Part shown: in pieces, positions 7,441 to 15,462 of the stretch | Position numbering within the stretch: the first letter of the stretch is position 1 | Layout: the number at the start of each line of letters is the position of its first letter | Assembly (NCBI RefSeq): GCF_036226925.1 | Contig: NZ_CP109031.1 | Span: 1,302,001 to 1,366,000, forward strand | Reading direction: 5' to 3' | Length of the DNA: 64,000 nt | From: Streptomyces sp. NBC_00659 | GTDB taxonomy: Bacteria; Actinomycetota; Actinomycetes; Streptomycetales; Streptomycetaceae | Program-made: the position numbers and the translations under genes | The notes under the pieces: model-generated | Database searches by the model: none | What the model saw: the letters and a program-made list of their open reading frames with translations, nothing else | What the model was told of the DNA's origin: nothing

Positions 7441-8651
7441 TGTGGGACCCGCCCCCGGCACATCTCGAGTACGGCGTCCGCGACCTCGCTTCCGCCCTTG
7501 CCGAGGGTCTCGGTGTACCGGCCCCGTACCGTGTGCTCGCGCCCGGAGTCCACACGTGAGCCGCCACCGCCTGTGCGGAGACGCTGGATCTCCCTGGAGG
7601 CCTCCAACCGCTGTTGCAGCGTGCCGATGAGCGAATGATCCAGGGCGTCGATCTGTTCCCTCAACTGGGCGATATCCCCCGACGCGGGTTCTACCGATGC
7701 ATCAGCTCCTGTGATGCCCTTGGAATTCACTGTCCTGCTCCGTTCAGACGGGGAAATCACGGGAAGTGCCGAGGCGTACGACCCCATCGATCTCAGCCCC
7801 GGCAGTCTCAGTTGCAGGAGACCAACGGCGCGCGCGGTCTCCCTCTGATCCATACGGCCCGGGCAGTCGACGAAGAGAACGCTGCTGTCCGAGCCATGGC
7901 GGACAACGCTCAGGGAAACCCCGTGCAGAAATCGGTGACTCTTCAACTCACCCAGAAATTCCTCTACCCGGCTCGGCCGACCCGCGATGCGACCGATCAG
8001 CGACGTCCGGTTGGCCGCATCCGGATCCTGAGCCCTCAGCGTGCCGCGGCGCGCGCAGAGCAGGAATCGCGTGGTGGCACCGGCGGCGTCCTGTATCCCC
8101 GTGGCGGTGGGCTCCAGGCCGTAGCGCGCGGCAGCGAACTCTCCGGCCACCGCGGCGTCGCACTCGCCGTCCCTGACACTGCGCGCCCCCTCGGCGTTGG
8201 ACGGCGCGGGAATCCAACGAGCTTGTGGCACATGGTTGTTCAGCCATCGACGCACCTGCGTCCTCGCATGAGGATGACCGCTCACCGTCCGGACCTCCGA
8301 CAGCGGCGTCCCCGGGCGCGCCAGAAGGGCGAACTCGACGCCGAGCACCACTTCCCTCACCACGATCAGTGACGGTGATTCGACCAGCGCGCACAGCGTG
8401 TCCGGGACCATGCCGGCCACCGTGTTGTGTACCGGCAGCATGGTGGCGTCGGCGATTCCACGACACACATACGCCAGGGCCTCCGAAGCCGTGGCGGCCG
8501 ACAGCAGCCGAGAACCCCTGGCCTCCCGGATCGAGTGCAGGGCCTGCTCAGTGAAGGTTCCCGCCGGTCCCAGGTAGGCGAATCTCCGGTCACTGTCAGA
8601 GAGTTCCACATCGCCGGGAGGTGCCTCTGTGCCCTGTATCGGCAGTTTCAT
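7437..8651 (-). CDS. trlH: bifunctional prephenate dehydratase-chorismate mutase, PDT-ACT-CM order (TrlH-like)
   Basis: A 404-residue enzyme converting chorismate to prephenate and then to phenylpyruvate. Residues ~20-200 are the prephenate dehydratase domain, with FAYLGPAGTFTEQAL at its start and the catalytic TRF motif in GATTRFLL. Residues ~215-300 resemble an ACT domain but lack the usual ESRP phenylalanine-binding motif; the equivalent stretch reads SLSVVRHG. Residues ~325-404 are an AroQ-type chorismate mutase (LREQIDALDHSLIGTLQQR). This order is the reverse of E. coli PheA and matches the unusual architecture described for TrlH of the dihydroxytropolone pathway. Start: ATG one base after the stop of the AfsA-like gene. 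Loss of ESRP suggests weak feedback inhibition (inference). Confidence 0.9.
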   Translation of the reverse strand: MKLPIQGTEAPPGDVELSDSDRRFAYLGPAGTFTEQALHSIREARGSRLLSAATASEALAYVCRGIADATMLPVHNTVAGMVPDTLCALVESPSLIVVREVVLGVEFALLARPGTPLSEVRTVSGHPHARTQVRRWLNNHVPQARWIPAPSNAEGARSVRDGECDAAVAGEFAAARYGLEPTATGIQDAAGATTRFLLCARRGTLRAQDPDAANRTSLIGRIAGRPSRVEEFLGELKSHRFLHGVSLSVVRHGSDSSVLFVDCPGRMDQRETARAVGLLQLRLPGLRSMGSYASALPVISPSERSRTVNSKGITGADASVEPASGDIAQLREQIDALDHSLIGTLQQRLEASREIQRLRTGGGGSRVDSGREHTVRGRYTETLGKGGSEVADAVLEMCRGRVPQ

Positions 8652-8652
8652 G

Positions 8653-9414
8653 TCAGCCGGTCGCGAGCGCCGCGTCCACCACACTCGCCACGGCGCTCTT
8701 GGCTCGCCGCAGCTCCTTGTCCTCCAGCAGACCGGGGGCGAAGGCCGCTGCGTCGATGGTCACCCCGGCGGCAACACGCCCCGCCTGCTCCACTTCCACC
8801 GTCGTACGAACGGTGAGCCGGCTGGGCTCCGACAGGTCGGACTCGTCCAGCGTCAACCGCAGGATGGCGCCCACGGGGAAAAGGAAGTTCGAGAACGTGG
8901 TGTTCATGGAGTTGAGCACGATGTAGTAGCGCTGCTGTGGCCAGCGTGCCGTGAAGTAGCGCTCGATCACCGCGAGGAACATCTGCCGAGCCGCCTCGAC
9001 CGCCACCATGCCCTGCACGTGCACCCGGTCCTGGACATCGACCAAGAGCTCGTTGTGATCATGCAACCGCAGTTGAGCCTCGTACGTACTGTCGTCGATC
9101 TGCGTGAGGCCGGCGACCAGAACGTTGTCCTCGCGTGCCTTGTGCAGTTCCTGTCGGCGTGCGGGCTCTCCGGTGGAGTGCACCAGAACGATGTGCTCGT
9201 CCAACTGGCGGCGGGTGATCGCGTCGCGGAGGTAGGAGATCTCGAACTCCCCGATGCCCTGTCCGGTGACCACACGTACCGGGCCCTGGAGCGCGTCCAG
9301 GTCACCCGCGTCGAGTGAGCGGGTCAGGCCGGAGAAGGTCTCGGCGCCGACGGCCTCGGCGAAGTCGCGGAACCGGTCGCCGACGACGAGTCGGGAGGTG
9401 GCTGCACTGCTCAT
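8653..9414 (-). CDS. AfsA-related hotdog-fold protein
   Basis: A 253-residue protein. The segment around residues 130-150, VHVQGMVAVEAARQMFLAVI, resembles the conserved helix of AfsA-type (A-factor/gamma-butyrolactone synthase) hotdog domains, including the Glu and Arg-Gln of the EAARQ motif. The rest of the hotdog sheet (LRLTLDESDL... LTVRTTVEVEQAG) follows. The N-terminal ~90 residues are less recognisable. AfsA proteins condense an acyl chain with dihydroxyacetone phosphate in signal synthesis, but the substrate here is not evident. GGAGGAG precedes the ATG. First gene of an operon with trlH and tetR. Either it makes a signalling molecule for the cluster or it is a pathway hotdog enzyme. 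Confidence 0.65.
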   Translation of the reverse strand: MSSAATSRLVVGDRFRDFAEAVGAETFSGLTRSLDAGDLDALQGPVRVVTGQGIGEFEISYLRDAITRRQLDEHIVLVHSTGEPARRQELHKAREDNVLVAGLTQIDDSTYEAQLRLHDHNELLVDVQDRVHVQGMVAVEAARQMFLAVIERYFTARWPQQRYYIVLNSMNTTFSNFLFPVGAILRLTLDESDLSEPSRLTVRTTVEVEQAGRVAAGVTIDAAAFAPGLLEDKELRRAKSAVASVVDAALATG

Positions 9415-9529
9415 GAATCTCCTCCAGGCTGGGTGAAGCCGCGACCACGCACCGTCGCGGCCGGGTTCGTTCAGCGTGAAGTCCTCAAATCGCCGTCGGT
9501 AGTCGCCAGTTGGGAGTAGGGCCGGCTGT

Positions 9530-9547
9530 CTAGTCCCGGAGTTCTAG
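9530..9547. promoter_or_regulatory. candidate operator in the divergent AfsA-like / E1alpha promoter
   Basis: The 18-base sequence CTAGTCCCGGAGTTCTAG is an imperfect palindrome (CTAG-N10-CTAG). A related 18-mer, CTAGTGCCTGGGTATTAG, occurs at 19610-19627 in the other divergent promoter region of the cluster (13 of 18 identical). Both lie between divergently transcribed biosynthetic operons, so a common cluster regulator is likely. Confidence 0.5.
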
Positions 9548-9680
9548 TCGACCGGACCGTCCAGCCGCTCGGCGAGGAAGCACCGCCACCACTTGCGGAC
9601 CGTGTCCGCATTCACCCGCAGATCCCTGGCGACCGCGACGGTCGCCGGCACCTCCCCCGAAGCCCTGCTTCTTGAGGTCA
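9544..9680 (-). pseudogene. IS630-type transposase helix-turn-helix remnant
   Basis: On the minus strand, reading toward 9544, a frame gives VARDLRVNADTVRKWWRCFL followed by AERLDGPVD. This matches the N-terminal helix-turn-helix of IS630-family transposases (RRLGVSxDTVRKWRxRFxxERLDGLxD). No catalytic domain follows; the frame stops at 9544. It lies within the divergent promoter region ahead of the E1alpha gene, overlapping the end of the CTAG operator. Confidence 0.6.
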
Positions 9681-9874
9681 GGTTCGGTGAACCCTCGAGG
9701 GCGAGAGGGCCGGAGGGTAGAACCGAGGCACTAGCCGTATCGGCCGACTGCCGCCGCTTCCTCCCACCACGAATGCTGGTGCGGGGACGTCGGCCCCCGG
9801 CAACCGGCATGCGCTCGCAGACGTGCGCTCGGGAACCGGCGATCCCTCTTACCCGGCCGAAGGAGCTCATCCAC

Positions 9875-11005
9875 ATGACAGTTCTTGATCCGCCAGGTGT
9901 CCGCGAGACGGGTGTGACGGCGATGCTGCCTTCCTTGGAACCTCTGAGCCTCATCGCCGACCTGTCCGGCACGGAGTCCCTCGACGCCTCTGTCCTGCTC
10001 GAGTTGTACCGGCAACTGGTCCGGGGCCGCCGCTACAACCTCCAGGCGACCGCACTGACCAAGCAGGGCCGCCTGGCGGTCTACCCGTCGACCACGGGTC
10101 AGGAAGCCTGCCAGGCGGGCGCCGTCCTCGCCCTGGAACGCCAGGACTGGATCTTCCCCACCTACCGGGACACCATGGCCCTGCTGGTACGGGGTGTAGA
10201 CCCTGTGGATGTGCTGACGCTCCTGCGAGGCGACTGGCACAACGGCTACGACCCGCGCGCCCATCGCATAGCCCCCTTGAGCACCCCACTGGCAACGCAG
10301 ACGCCGCACGCGGTGGGGCTGGCGCACGCCGCCGCTCTGTGCGGGGATGACCTGGTCGTTCTCGCGATGATCGGTGACGGAGGCACCAGCGAGGGCGACT
10401 TCCACGAGGCGATGAACTTCGCCGCCGTCTACAGGGCCCCCGTCGTCTTCCTCGTACAGAACAACGGCTACGCGATCTCCGTCCCTCTCAGCAAACAGTC
10501 CGCTGCTCCCAGCCTCGCCCACAAGGCGATCGGCTACGGCATGCCGGGCGTCCTGGTCGACGGAAACGACGCGGCGGCCGTTTACCACCACGTGCGCCAG
10601 GCCGCGGAGCACGCCCGCGCAGGCGGCGGGCCGACCCTCATCGAGGCGGTGACGTACCGCATCGACGCACACACGAACGCCGATGACGCCACCCGTTACC
10701 GTGACCCGGCCGAAGTCGAGTTCTGGCGTCGGCGAGACCCGGTCACCCGCATGGAACAGCATCTTCGGGAGCGAGGCCTCCTGGACGACGCGTCGGCGGA
10801 GCGGATCCGGAAAGAAGCGGAAGACATGGCGGAGGACCTGCGCGATCGGCTCGGCGCGGATCCGTCCCCCGCCGCTCTGGACCTGTTCGACCATGTATAC
10901 GCCCGGCCGACCCCTCAGCTGGACGAGCAACGCTCCATGCTGATGCAGGAGTTGGATGCCTTGCGAAGGACGAACAGCGGCGGCGTCGAGGAGGCCGGCC
11001 AGTGA
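9875..11005 (+). CDS. 2-oxoacid dehydrogenase E1 component, alpha subunit
   Basis: A 376-residue thiamine-diphosphate enzyme subunit. The TPP-binding motif begins GDGGTSEGDFHEAMNFAAVY and ends with VQNNGY. The phosphorylation-loop region (YRIDAHTNADDATRYR) and the N-terminal YRQLVRGRRYNLQATALTKQ are typical of branched-chain/pyruvate E1alpha. The ATG at 9875 has AAGGAG at about 9 bases; the frame is open further upstream into the IS630 remnant but without a better start. It overlaps the E1beta gene by 4 bases (GTGA). Given the phenylpyruvate-making fusion enzyme across the promoter, I infer that the complex oxidatively decarboxylates phenylpyruvate to phenylacetyl-CoA; a branched-chain 2-oxoacid role is the alternative. 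Confidence 0.9.
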   Translation: MTVLDPPGVRETGVTAMLPSLEPLSLIADLSGTESLDASVLLELYRQLVRGRRYNLQATALTKQGRLAVYPSTTGQEACQAGAVLALERQDWIFPTYRDTMALLVRGVDPVDVLTLLRGDWHNGYDPRAHRIAPLSTPLATQTPHAVGLAHAAALCGDDLVVLAMIGDGGTSEGDFHEAMNFAAVYRAPVVFLVQNNGYAISVPLSKQSAAPSLAHKAIGYGMPGVLVDGNDAAAVYHHVRQAAEHARAGGGPTLIEAVTYRIDAHTNADDATRYRDPAEVEFWRRRDPVTRMEQHLRERGLLDDASAERIRKEAEDMAEDLRDRLGADPSPAALDLFDHVYARPTPQLDEQRSMLMQELDALRRTNSGGVEEAGQ

Positions 11006-12054
11006 CTGCCACCATGGATCCGACCACCGACCGAGCGAGCGGCACCGCCTCGGCCATCGAGCAGGCGACGATGTCCAAGGCGCTCAACCGGGCACTCCAC
11101 GACGCCTTGGCCGGCGATGACCGAGTCCATCTGATGGGTGAGGACATCGGCACGCTGGGCGGCGTGTTCCGTGTCACCGACGGATTGGCCGCGAAATTCG
11201 GCGACAGCAGGGTCACCGATACACCGCTCGCCGAGGCAGGCATCCTGGGGACCGCCGTCGGCATGGCCATGTACGGGCTGCGTCCCGTGGTGGAGATGCA
11301 GTTCGACGCCTTCGCCTATCCCGCCTTCGAGCAACTCGTGAGCCACGTCGCGAAGATGCGCAACCGTACCCGTGGAGCCCTGCCCATGCCTGTGACCATC
11401 CGCATCCCCTACGGCGGTGGCATCGGCGGCGTGGAGCATCACAGTGATGCCTCGGAGGCGTACTACACGCACACACCGGGCCTCCACGTCGTCGCGCCGG
11501 CGACCGTCGCCGACGCGTACGGCCTGCTGCGCACGGCCATCGCCTCGGACGACCCCGTCATCTTCCTGGAGCCCAAGCGTCTGTACTGGACCAAGGGCGA
11601 GGTGGACCGTTCGGCGGCGTTGCCCGCGCTGGGTGAGGCAGCCGTACGACGAACCGGATCGTCGGCCACCCTCATCACCTACGGCCCTTCTCTGCCGGTG
11701 TGCCTGGACGCCGCCGAGGCGGCGCAGGCCGAGGGCTGGGACCTCGAAGTCCTGGACCTTCGCAGTCTGGTGCCCTTCGACGACGCGGCCGTGTGCGCAA
11801 ATGTCAGGCGCACGGGCCGAGCCGTCGTCGTCCACGAAGCCCAGGGATTCGCCGGATTCGGCGCCGAGGTCGCCGCTCGTGTCTCCGAGCGCTGCTTCCA
11901 CTACCTGGAGGCGCCCGTGCTGCGGGTCACCGGATTCGACATTCCCTATCCGCCTCCCATGCTGGAGCACCACCACCTGCCCGACGTCGACCGCATCCTG
12001 GACGCCGTTGCGCGTCTGCAGTGGGAGGGCAACGCTCGGGGAGAGGACATATGA
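11002..12054 (+). CDS. 2-oxoacid dehydrogenase E1 component, beta subunit
   Basis: A 350-residue transketolase-like subunit that completes the E1 heterotetramer. Recognisable blocks are VHLMGEDIGTLGGVFRVTDG near residues 42-61, the FDAFAYPAFEQLVSHVAKMR stretch and YGGGIGGVEHHSDASEAYYT, all typical of E1beta of pyruvate/branched-chain dehydrogenases. The GTG start overlaps the E1alpha stop, and its own TGA overlaps the E2 ATG (ATGA), so the three genes are translationally coupled. The first 20 residues are a variable, Thr/Ala-rich leader; an in-frame ATG 4 codons in is possible but less likely. Confidence 0.9.
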   Translation: MTATMDPTTDRASGTASAIEQATMSKALNRALHDALAGDDRVHLMGEDIGTLGGVFRVTDGLAAKFGDSRVTDTPLAEAGILGTAVGMAMYGLRPVVEMQFDAFAYPAFEQLVSHVAKMRNRTRGALPMPVTIRIPYGGGIGGVEHHSDASEAYYTHTPGLHVVAPATVADAYGLLRTAIASDDPVIFLEPKRLYWTKGEVDRSAALPALGEAAVRRTGSSATLITYGPSLPVCLDAAEAAQAEGWDLEVLDLRSLVPFDDAAVCANVRRTGRAVVVHEAQGFAGFGAEVAARVSERCFHYLEAPVLRVTGFDIPYPPPMLEHHHLPDVDRILDAVARLQWEGNARGEDI

Positions 12055-13352
12055 CCGGCGACGTCAGGGAATTCGTCCTCCCCGACCTCGGCGAGGGTCT
12101 CACCGAGGCGGAAATCGTCCGGTGGTTGGTCCGTGTCGGGGACCGCGTCTCCGTCGACCAGCCTGTGGTGGAGGTGGAGACGGCGAAGGCCGTGGTCGAA
12201 GTGCCATGCCCGTACGCCGGAGTCGTCACCCGTCTGTGGGGGCGGGAAGGCGAAAGCCTGGACGTCGGCCGGCCGCTTGTGTCGATCGGCGGGAAGCAGG
12301 ATCCGTCGCCCGAGGTTGCGACTACGGATTCGGAGGGCTCGGGAAACGTACTGGTCGGCTACGGCACTTCCGCATCCGCAGCTCGTCGGCGGCGGGTCCT
12401 CCTTCCGTCTCCCCGTGCGGCGGTTGCCGCGCCTGTCGAGGCGAAGGAGCCCCCGACCGGGCCTGTTCGCGTGATCTCACCGCTGGTGAGGCGACTCGCC
12501 AGACAGCACAGCATCGACCTGCGCACGGTGCGCGGCAGTGGCCCCGGTGGACTGATACTCCGCAAGGACGTCGAGCGGACCAACGGGGTTTCGTACAGGG
12601 ATGCTTCGCAGCCGCGGACCTCTCCCGCTCCCTCCGGGGAACCGGCGGTGTGTCCTACGGGGCAGGCCGTACGCATCCCCTTGAGGGGAGCCCGGCGCGC
12701 CATCGCGGACAAACTGACACGGAGCCATCTGGAGATCCCGGACGCGACGACATGGGTCGATGTGGACGCCACACGGCTCCTGGACATCAGACAGCAGTTG
12801 TCGGAGTCGGGCAATGCCAAGATCTCCCTCTTCGCCCTCCTCGCGCGCATCTGCGTGGCCGGGCTCGCCGAGTACCCGGAACTCAACGCGACGATGGACA
12901 ACAGCAGCCAGGAGATCGTTCGACTCCCGGCGATCCACCTCGGATTCGCCGCACAAACGGAGCGTGGCCTGTTCGTACCCGTAATCAGGAACGCACAGGC
13001 GATGAAACTTCCGGGGCTGTCCGCCGAAATCGCCCGCCTCACCACCAGCGCACGCGAGGGAACGCTGGCCCCCGCAGACCTGTCCGGGGGGACCTTCACG
13101 CTGAACAACTACGGGGTCTTCGGTGTCGACGGATCCACCCCGATCATCAATCATCCGGAAGCAGCGATGCTCGGCGTGGGGCGTATCCTGCCCCGTCCAT
13201 GGGTCGTCGACGGTGAGCTCGCGGTCCGCCAGATGTGTCAGTTGTCCTTCACCTTCGACCATCGCGTGTGCGACGGCGGGGCAGCAGGCGGATTCCTCCG
13301 TCTCGTCGCGGATCTGATCGAGCAGCCGCTCTCCCTGCTTCGAATGCTGTGA
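12051..13352 (+). CDS. 2-oxoacid dehydrogenase E2 (dihydrolipoamide acyltransferase)
   Basis: A 433-residue three-domain protein. Residues ~5-80 are a lipoyl domain with the lipoylated lysine in VEVETAKAVVEVP. Residues ~140-180 are a peripheral-subunit-binding domain (ISPLVRRLARQHSIDLRTVR, GSGPGG). The C-terminal ~230 residues are the acyltransferase core with the catalytic His-Asp motif FTFDHRVCDGG. It transfers the acyl group from E1 to CoA. No dihydrolipoamide dehydrogenase (E3) gene is in the window, so E3 must come from elsewhere. It is the last gene of the operon; a strong hairpin follows at 13373. Confidence 0.92.
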   Translation: MTGDVREFVLPDLGEGLTEAEIVRWLVRVGDRVSVDQPVVEVETAKAVVEVPCPYAGVVTRLWGREGESLDVGRPLVSIGGKQDPSPEVATTDSEGSGNVLVGYGTSASAARRRRVLLPSPRAAVAAPVEAKEPPTGPVRVISPLVRRLARQHSIDLRTVRGSGPGGLILRKDVERTNGVSYRDASQPRTSPAPSGEPAVCPTGQAVRIPLRGARRAIADKLTRSHLEIPDATTWVDVDATRLLDIRQQLSESGNAKISLFALLARICVAGLAEYPELNATMDNSSQEIVRLPAIHLGFAAQTERGLFVPVIRNAQAMKLPGLSAEIARLTTSAREGTLAPADLSGGTFTLNNYGVFGVDGSTPIINHPEAAMLGVGRILPRPWVVDGELAVRQMCQLSFTFDHRVCDGGAAGGFLRLVADLIEQPLSLLRML

Positions 13353-13372
13353 GATACGGAAGTTCCGGCCTT

Positions 13373-13410
13373 CCTGCCCTGCTCGTGGTGTTCACCACGA
13401 GCAGGGCAGG
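13373..13410. terminator. hairpin terminator after the E2 gene
   Basis: Bases 13373-13390 pair perfectly with 13393-13410: an 18-bp palindromic stem around TT. It sits 20 bases after the E2 stop codon and between convergent genes. Confidence 0.85.
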
Positions 13411-13516
13411 AGGTGTCCCCTCACTGCCCTGGCGCGGCTCTCATGGCCCCGACACGAACGCCCTCAAGCCTCGGTGACCGCCGTGCCTCCGACCTGGACA
13501 CGAGTGACCTGCTTCG

Positions 13517-14041
13517 TCACGTCTGCTTCAACTCCAGTGCGTCGAGGACCATCTGGGCGACCTCGTCGGGTGTGCGGCCGTCGGTGGCCACGACCACCCG
13601 GGCCACCTCGGTGTACAGATGGCGGCGCGCGTTCATCAGCTCCCGCCACTGCTCACGCGGGTTGACAGCGAGCAGTGGGCGCGCCACGTTCAGACCGGTG
13701 CGCTTGACCGCCTCCTCGACGTCCATCGACAGAAGGACGACCGGGCGCGCGGTCAACAGCTCACGGGTGCCGGCGTCCAGGATCGCGCCGCCGCCCAGGG
13801 CCAGGATCCCGTCGTGCTCGGCCAGCGCGGCGGCGACGGCGGCCTTCTCCAGGTCCCTGAAGTGTGCCTCGCCCTCGTCGCCGAAGATGTCCGCGATCGC
13901 CCGGCCCCGCGCGGTGACGATGTCATCGTCGGTATCCCGGTACGCGCAGCCGAGCCGCTCGGCGAGCAGTCCGCCCACCGTGGACTTGCCCACCCCCATA
14001 GGGCCGATCAGGACGACCCGCGGCCCGCCGGAACCGCTCAC
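13517..14041 (-). CDS. aroK: shikimate kinase
   Basis: A 174-residue P-loop kinase that phosphorylates shikimate at the 3-hydroxyl. The Walker A motif is GPMGVGKST at residues ~13-21, the shikimate-binding DTDDDI follows near residue 37, then FRDLEKAAV, the LGGGAIL loop, and the lid [20 protein letters not shown]. Length is normal. It overlaps chorismate synthase by 4 bases (ATGA), the same gene pair and order that start the primary aro operon of streptomycetes, but here no 3-dehydroquinate synthase follows. I infer a cluster-dedicated copy raising chorismate supply. Confidence 0.93.
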   Translation of the reverse strand: MSGSGGPRVVLIGPMGVGKSTVGGLLAERLGCAYRDTDDDIVTARGRAIADIFGDEGEAHFRDLEKAAVAAALAEHDGILALGGGAILDAGTRELLTARPVVLLSMDVEEAVKRTGLNVARPLLAVNPREQWRELMNARRHLYTEVARVVVATDGRTPDEVAQMVLDALELKQT

Positions 14042-15222
14042 CGGATCCGTAGGTTGTCGAGGTACGAGGTCACGTTTCGCCGGGTCTCCGGCACGCTGTC
14101 ACCGCCGAACTTCTCCGCGACGGCGTCCGCCAGTACCAGAGCGACCATGGCCTCGGCGACGATCCCGGCAGCCGGCACCGCGCACACGTCCGAGCGCTGG
14201 TGGTGCGCCTTGGCCGCCTCACCGGTGGCCACATCGATCGTGGCCAGCGCGCGCGGCACGGTGGCGATCGGCTTCATCGCCGCCCGCACCCGCAGCAGCT
14301 CACCCGTGGTCAGCCCGCCCTCCGTGCCACCCGAGCGTCCCGAAGCCCGCTTCACGCCGTCCTCGGTGGCCAGGATCTCGTCGTGCGCCTTCGAACCCGG
14401 CACCCGCGCCAGCTCGAATCCGTCGCCGACCTCGACACCCTTGATGGCCTGGATCCCCATCAGCGCACCGGCCAGCCGGGCATCCAGTCTGCGGTCCCAG
14501 TGCACATGTGAACCAAGACCGACCGGCACCCCGTAGGCAAGGACTTCCACGACACCCCCGAGGGTGTCACCGTCTTCGTGGGCCTTGTCGATCTCGGTGA
14601 CCATCGCTCTGCCGGCGTCCGCGTCCAGGCAGCGCGCCGGGTCCGCGTCCAGGTCATGCACATCGGAGGGTTTGGGATACACCCCGTACGGCGCCTTCGC
14701 GGCAGCCAGCTCCACCACATGGGAGACGATCTCGATCCCCACGGCCTCCTTCAGGTACGACCGCGCGATCGCACCCAGCGCGACCCGGGCCGCGGTCTCC
14801 CTCGCGGAGGCCCGCTCCAGAATCGGCCGCGCCTCGTCGAAGCCGTACTTCTGCATGCCCGCCAGGTCCGCGTGACCGGGCCGGGGCCGGGTCAGCGGCG
14901 CATTGCGGGCGAGGTCCCTGAGCACGGCCGGGTCGACCGGGTCGGCCGCCATGACCTGCTCCCACTTCGGCCACTCGGTGTTGCCCACCATGACCGCCAC
15001 CGGGGAGCCCAAGGTCAGCCCGTGCCGGACGCCACCGAGGAAGGTGACCTCGTCCCGCTCGAACCTCATCCGCGCCCCGCGCCCGTATCCGAGACGCCGC
15101 CGTGCCAGATGGTCCGCCACCATCTCCGTGGTGATCGGCACGCCGGCGGGAAGTCCCTCCAGCGTCGCGACAAGCGCGGGTCCGTGCGACTCCCCCGCGG
15201 TCAGCCAGCGCAACCTACCCAT
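14038..15222 (-). CDS. aroC: chorismate synthase
   Basis: A 394-residue FMN-dependent enzyme making chorismate from EPSP. Signature segments are all present: [20 protein letters not shown] at the N-terminus, [20 protein letters not shown] in the middle, [20 protein letters not shown], and [20 protein letters not shown] near residue 300. Length is typical. The ATG is preceded by GAAGGGATC at a long spacing. It is coupled to shikimate kinase downstream and lies in the minus-strand operon that begins with the HpaB-type oxygenase gene, which argues for a pathway-specific duplicate rather than the housekeeping gene (inference). Confidence 0.93.
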   Translation of the reverse strand: MGRLRWLTAGESHGPALVATLEGLPAGVPITTEMVADHLARRRLGYGRGARMRFERDEVTFLGGVRHGLTLGSPVAVMVGNTEWPKWEQVMAADPVDPAVLRDLARNAPLTRPRPGHADLAGMQKYGFDEARPILERASARETAARVALGAIARSYLKEAVGIEIVSHVVELAAAKAPYGVYPKPSDVHDLDADPARCLDADAGRAMVTEIDKAHEDGDTLGGVVEVLAYGVPVGLGSHVHWDRRLDARLAGALMGIQAIKGVEVGDGFELARVPGSKAHDEILATEDGVKRASGRSGGTEGGLTTGELLRVRAAMKPIATVPRALATIDVATGEAAKAHHQRSDVCAVPAAGIVAEAMVALVLADAVAEKFGGDSVPETRRNVTSYLDNLRIR

Positions 15223-15267
15223 GATCGCCGGGATCCCTTCGTCGACTTGCAGATGCTCAGCGGGAGT

Positions 15268-15426
15268 TCACACTTCGGAGTGGGCGTGCTGGGCGACCTG
15301 CCGGATCCGAGTCGCGCGACAGGGCTCGGGCATCCAGTCCCTGGGCTCGATGCGCCCGTCGTCGGCGATGATCCGGTCGAGGTGCCGCTGAAGCCGATCG
15401 GCTTCAGCGGCCACGGACGTGGTCAT
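15268..15426 (-). pseudogene. truncated paaA (phenylacetyl-CoA epoxidase subunit A), N-terminal 52 codons only
   Basis: An ATG-to-TGA frame of 52 codons on the minus strand encodes [20 protein letters not shown] followed by [10 protein letters not shown]. This closely resembles the N-terminus of PaaA (E. coli form: AIEPQDWMPDAYRKTLIR, QIGQHAHSEI). PaaA is the catalytic di-iron subunit of the PaaABCE ring-1,2-phenylacetyl-CoA epoxidase and is normally ~310 residues. Here translation ends right after the His-Ser-Glu segment, and nothing resembling the rest of PaaA follows before chorismate synthase. It is either a deletion remnant or a retained micro-protein. Its presence directly links the cluster to phenylacetyl-CoA chemistry. 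Confidence 0.75.
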
Positions 15427-15462
15427 CGCTCTCTTCACGCCTGCCTCTCTCGCTGCCCCGGC

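Noticed and set aside
6772..9414. Classic gamma-butyrolactone synthase/receptor pair (AfsA-like plus TetR)
   Set aside because: The TetR is separated by the PDT-CM gene and shows no ArpA-type features I can identify; a signalling pair is possible but not supported enough to call.
11417..13216. Plus-strand frame of ~600 codons over E1beta and E2
   Set aside because: Arg/Pro-rich shifted-frame translation of two well-supported genes.
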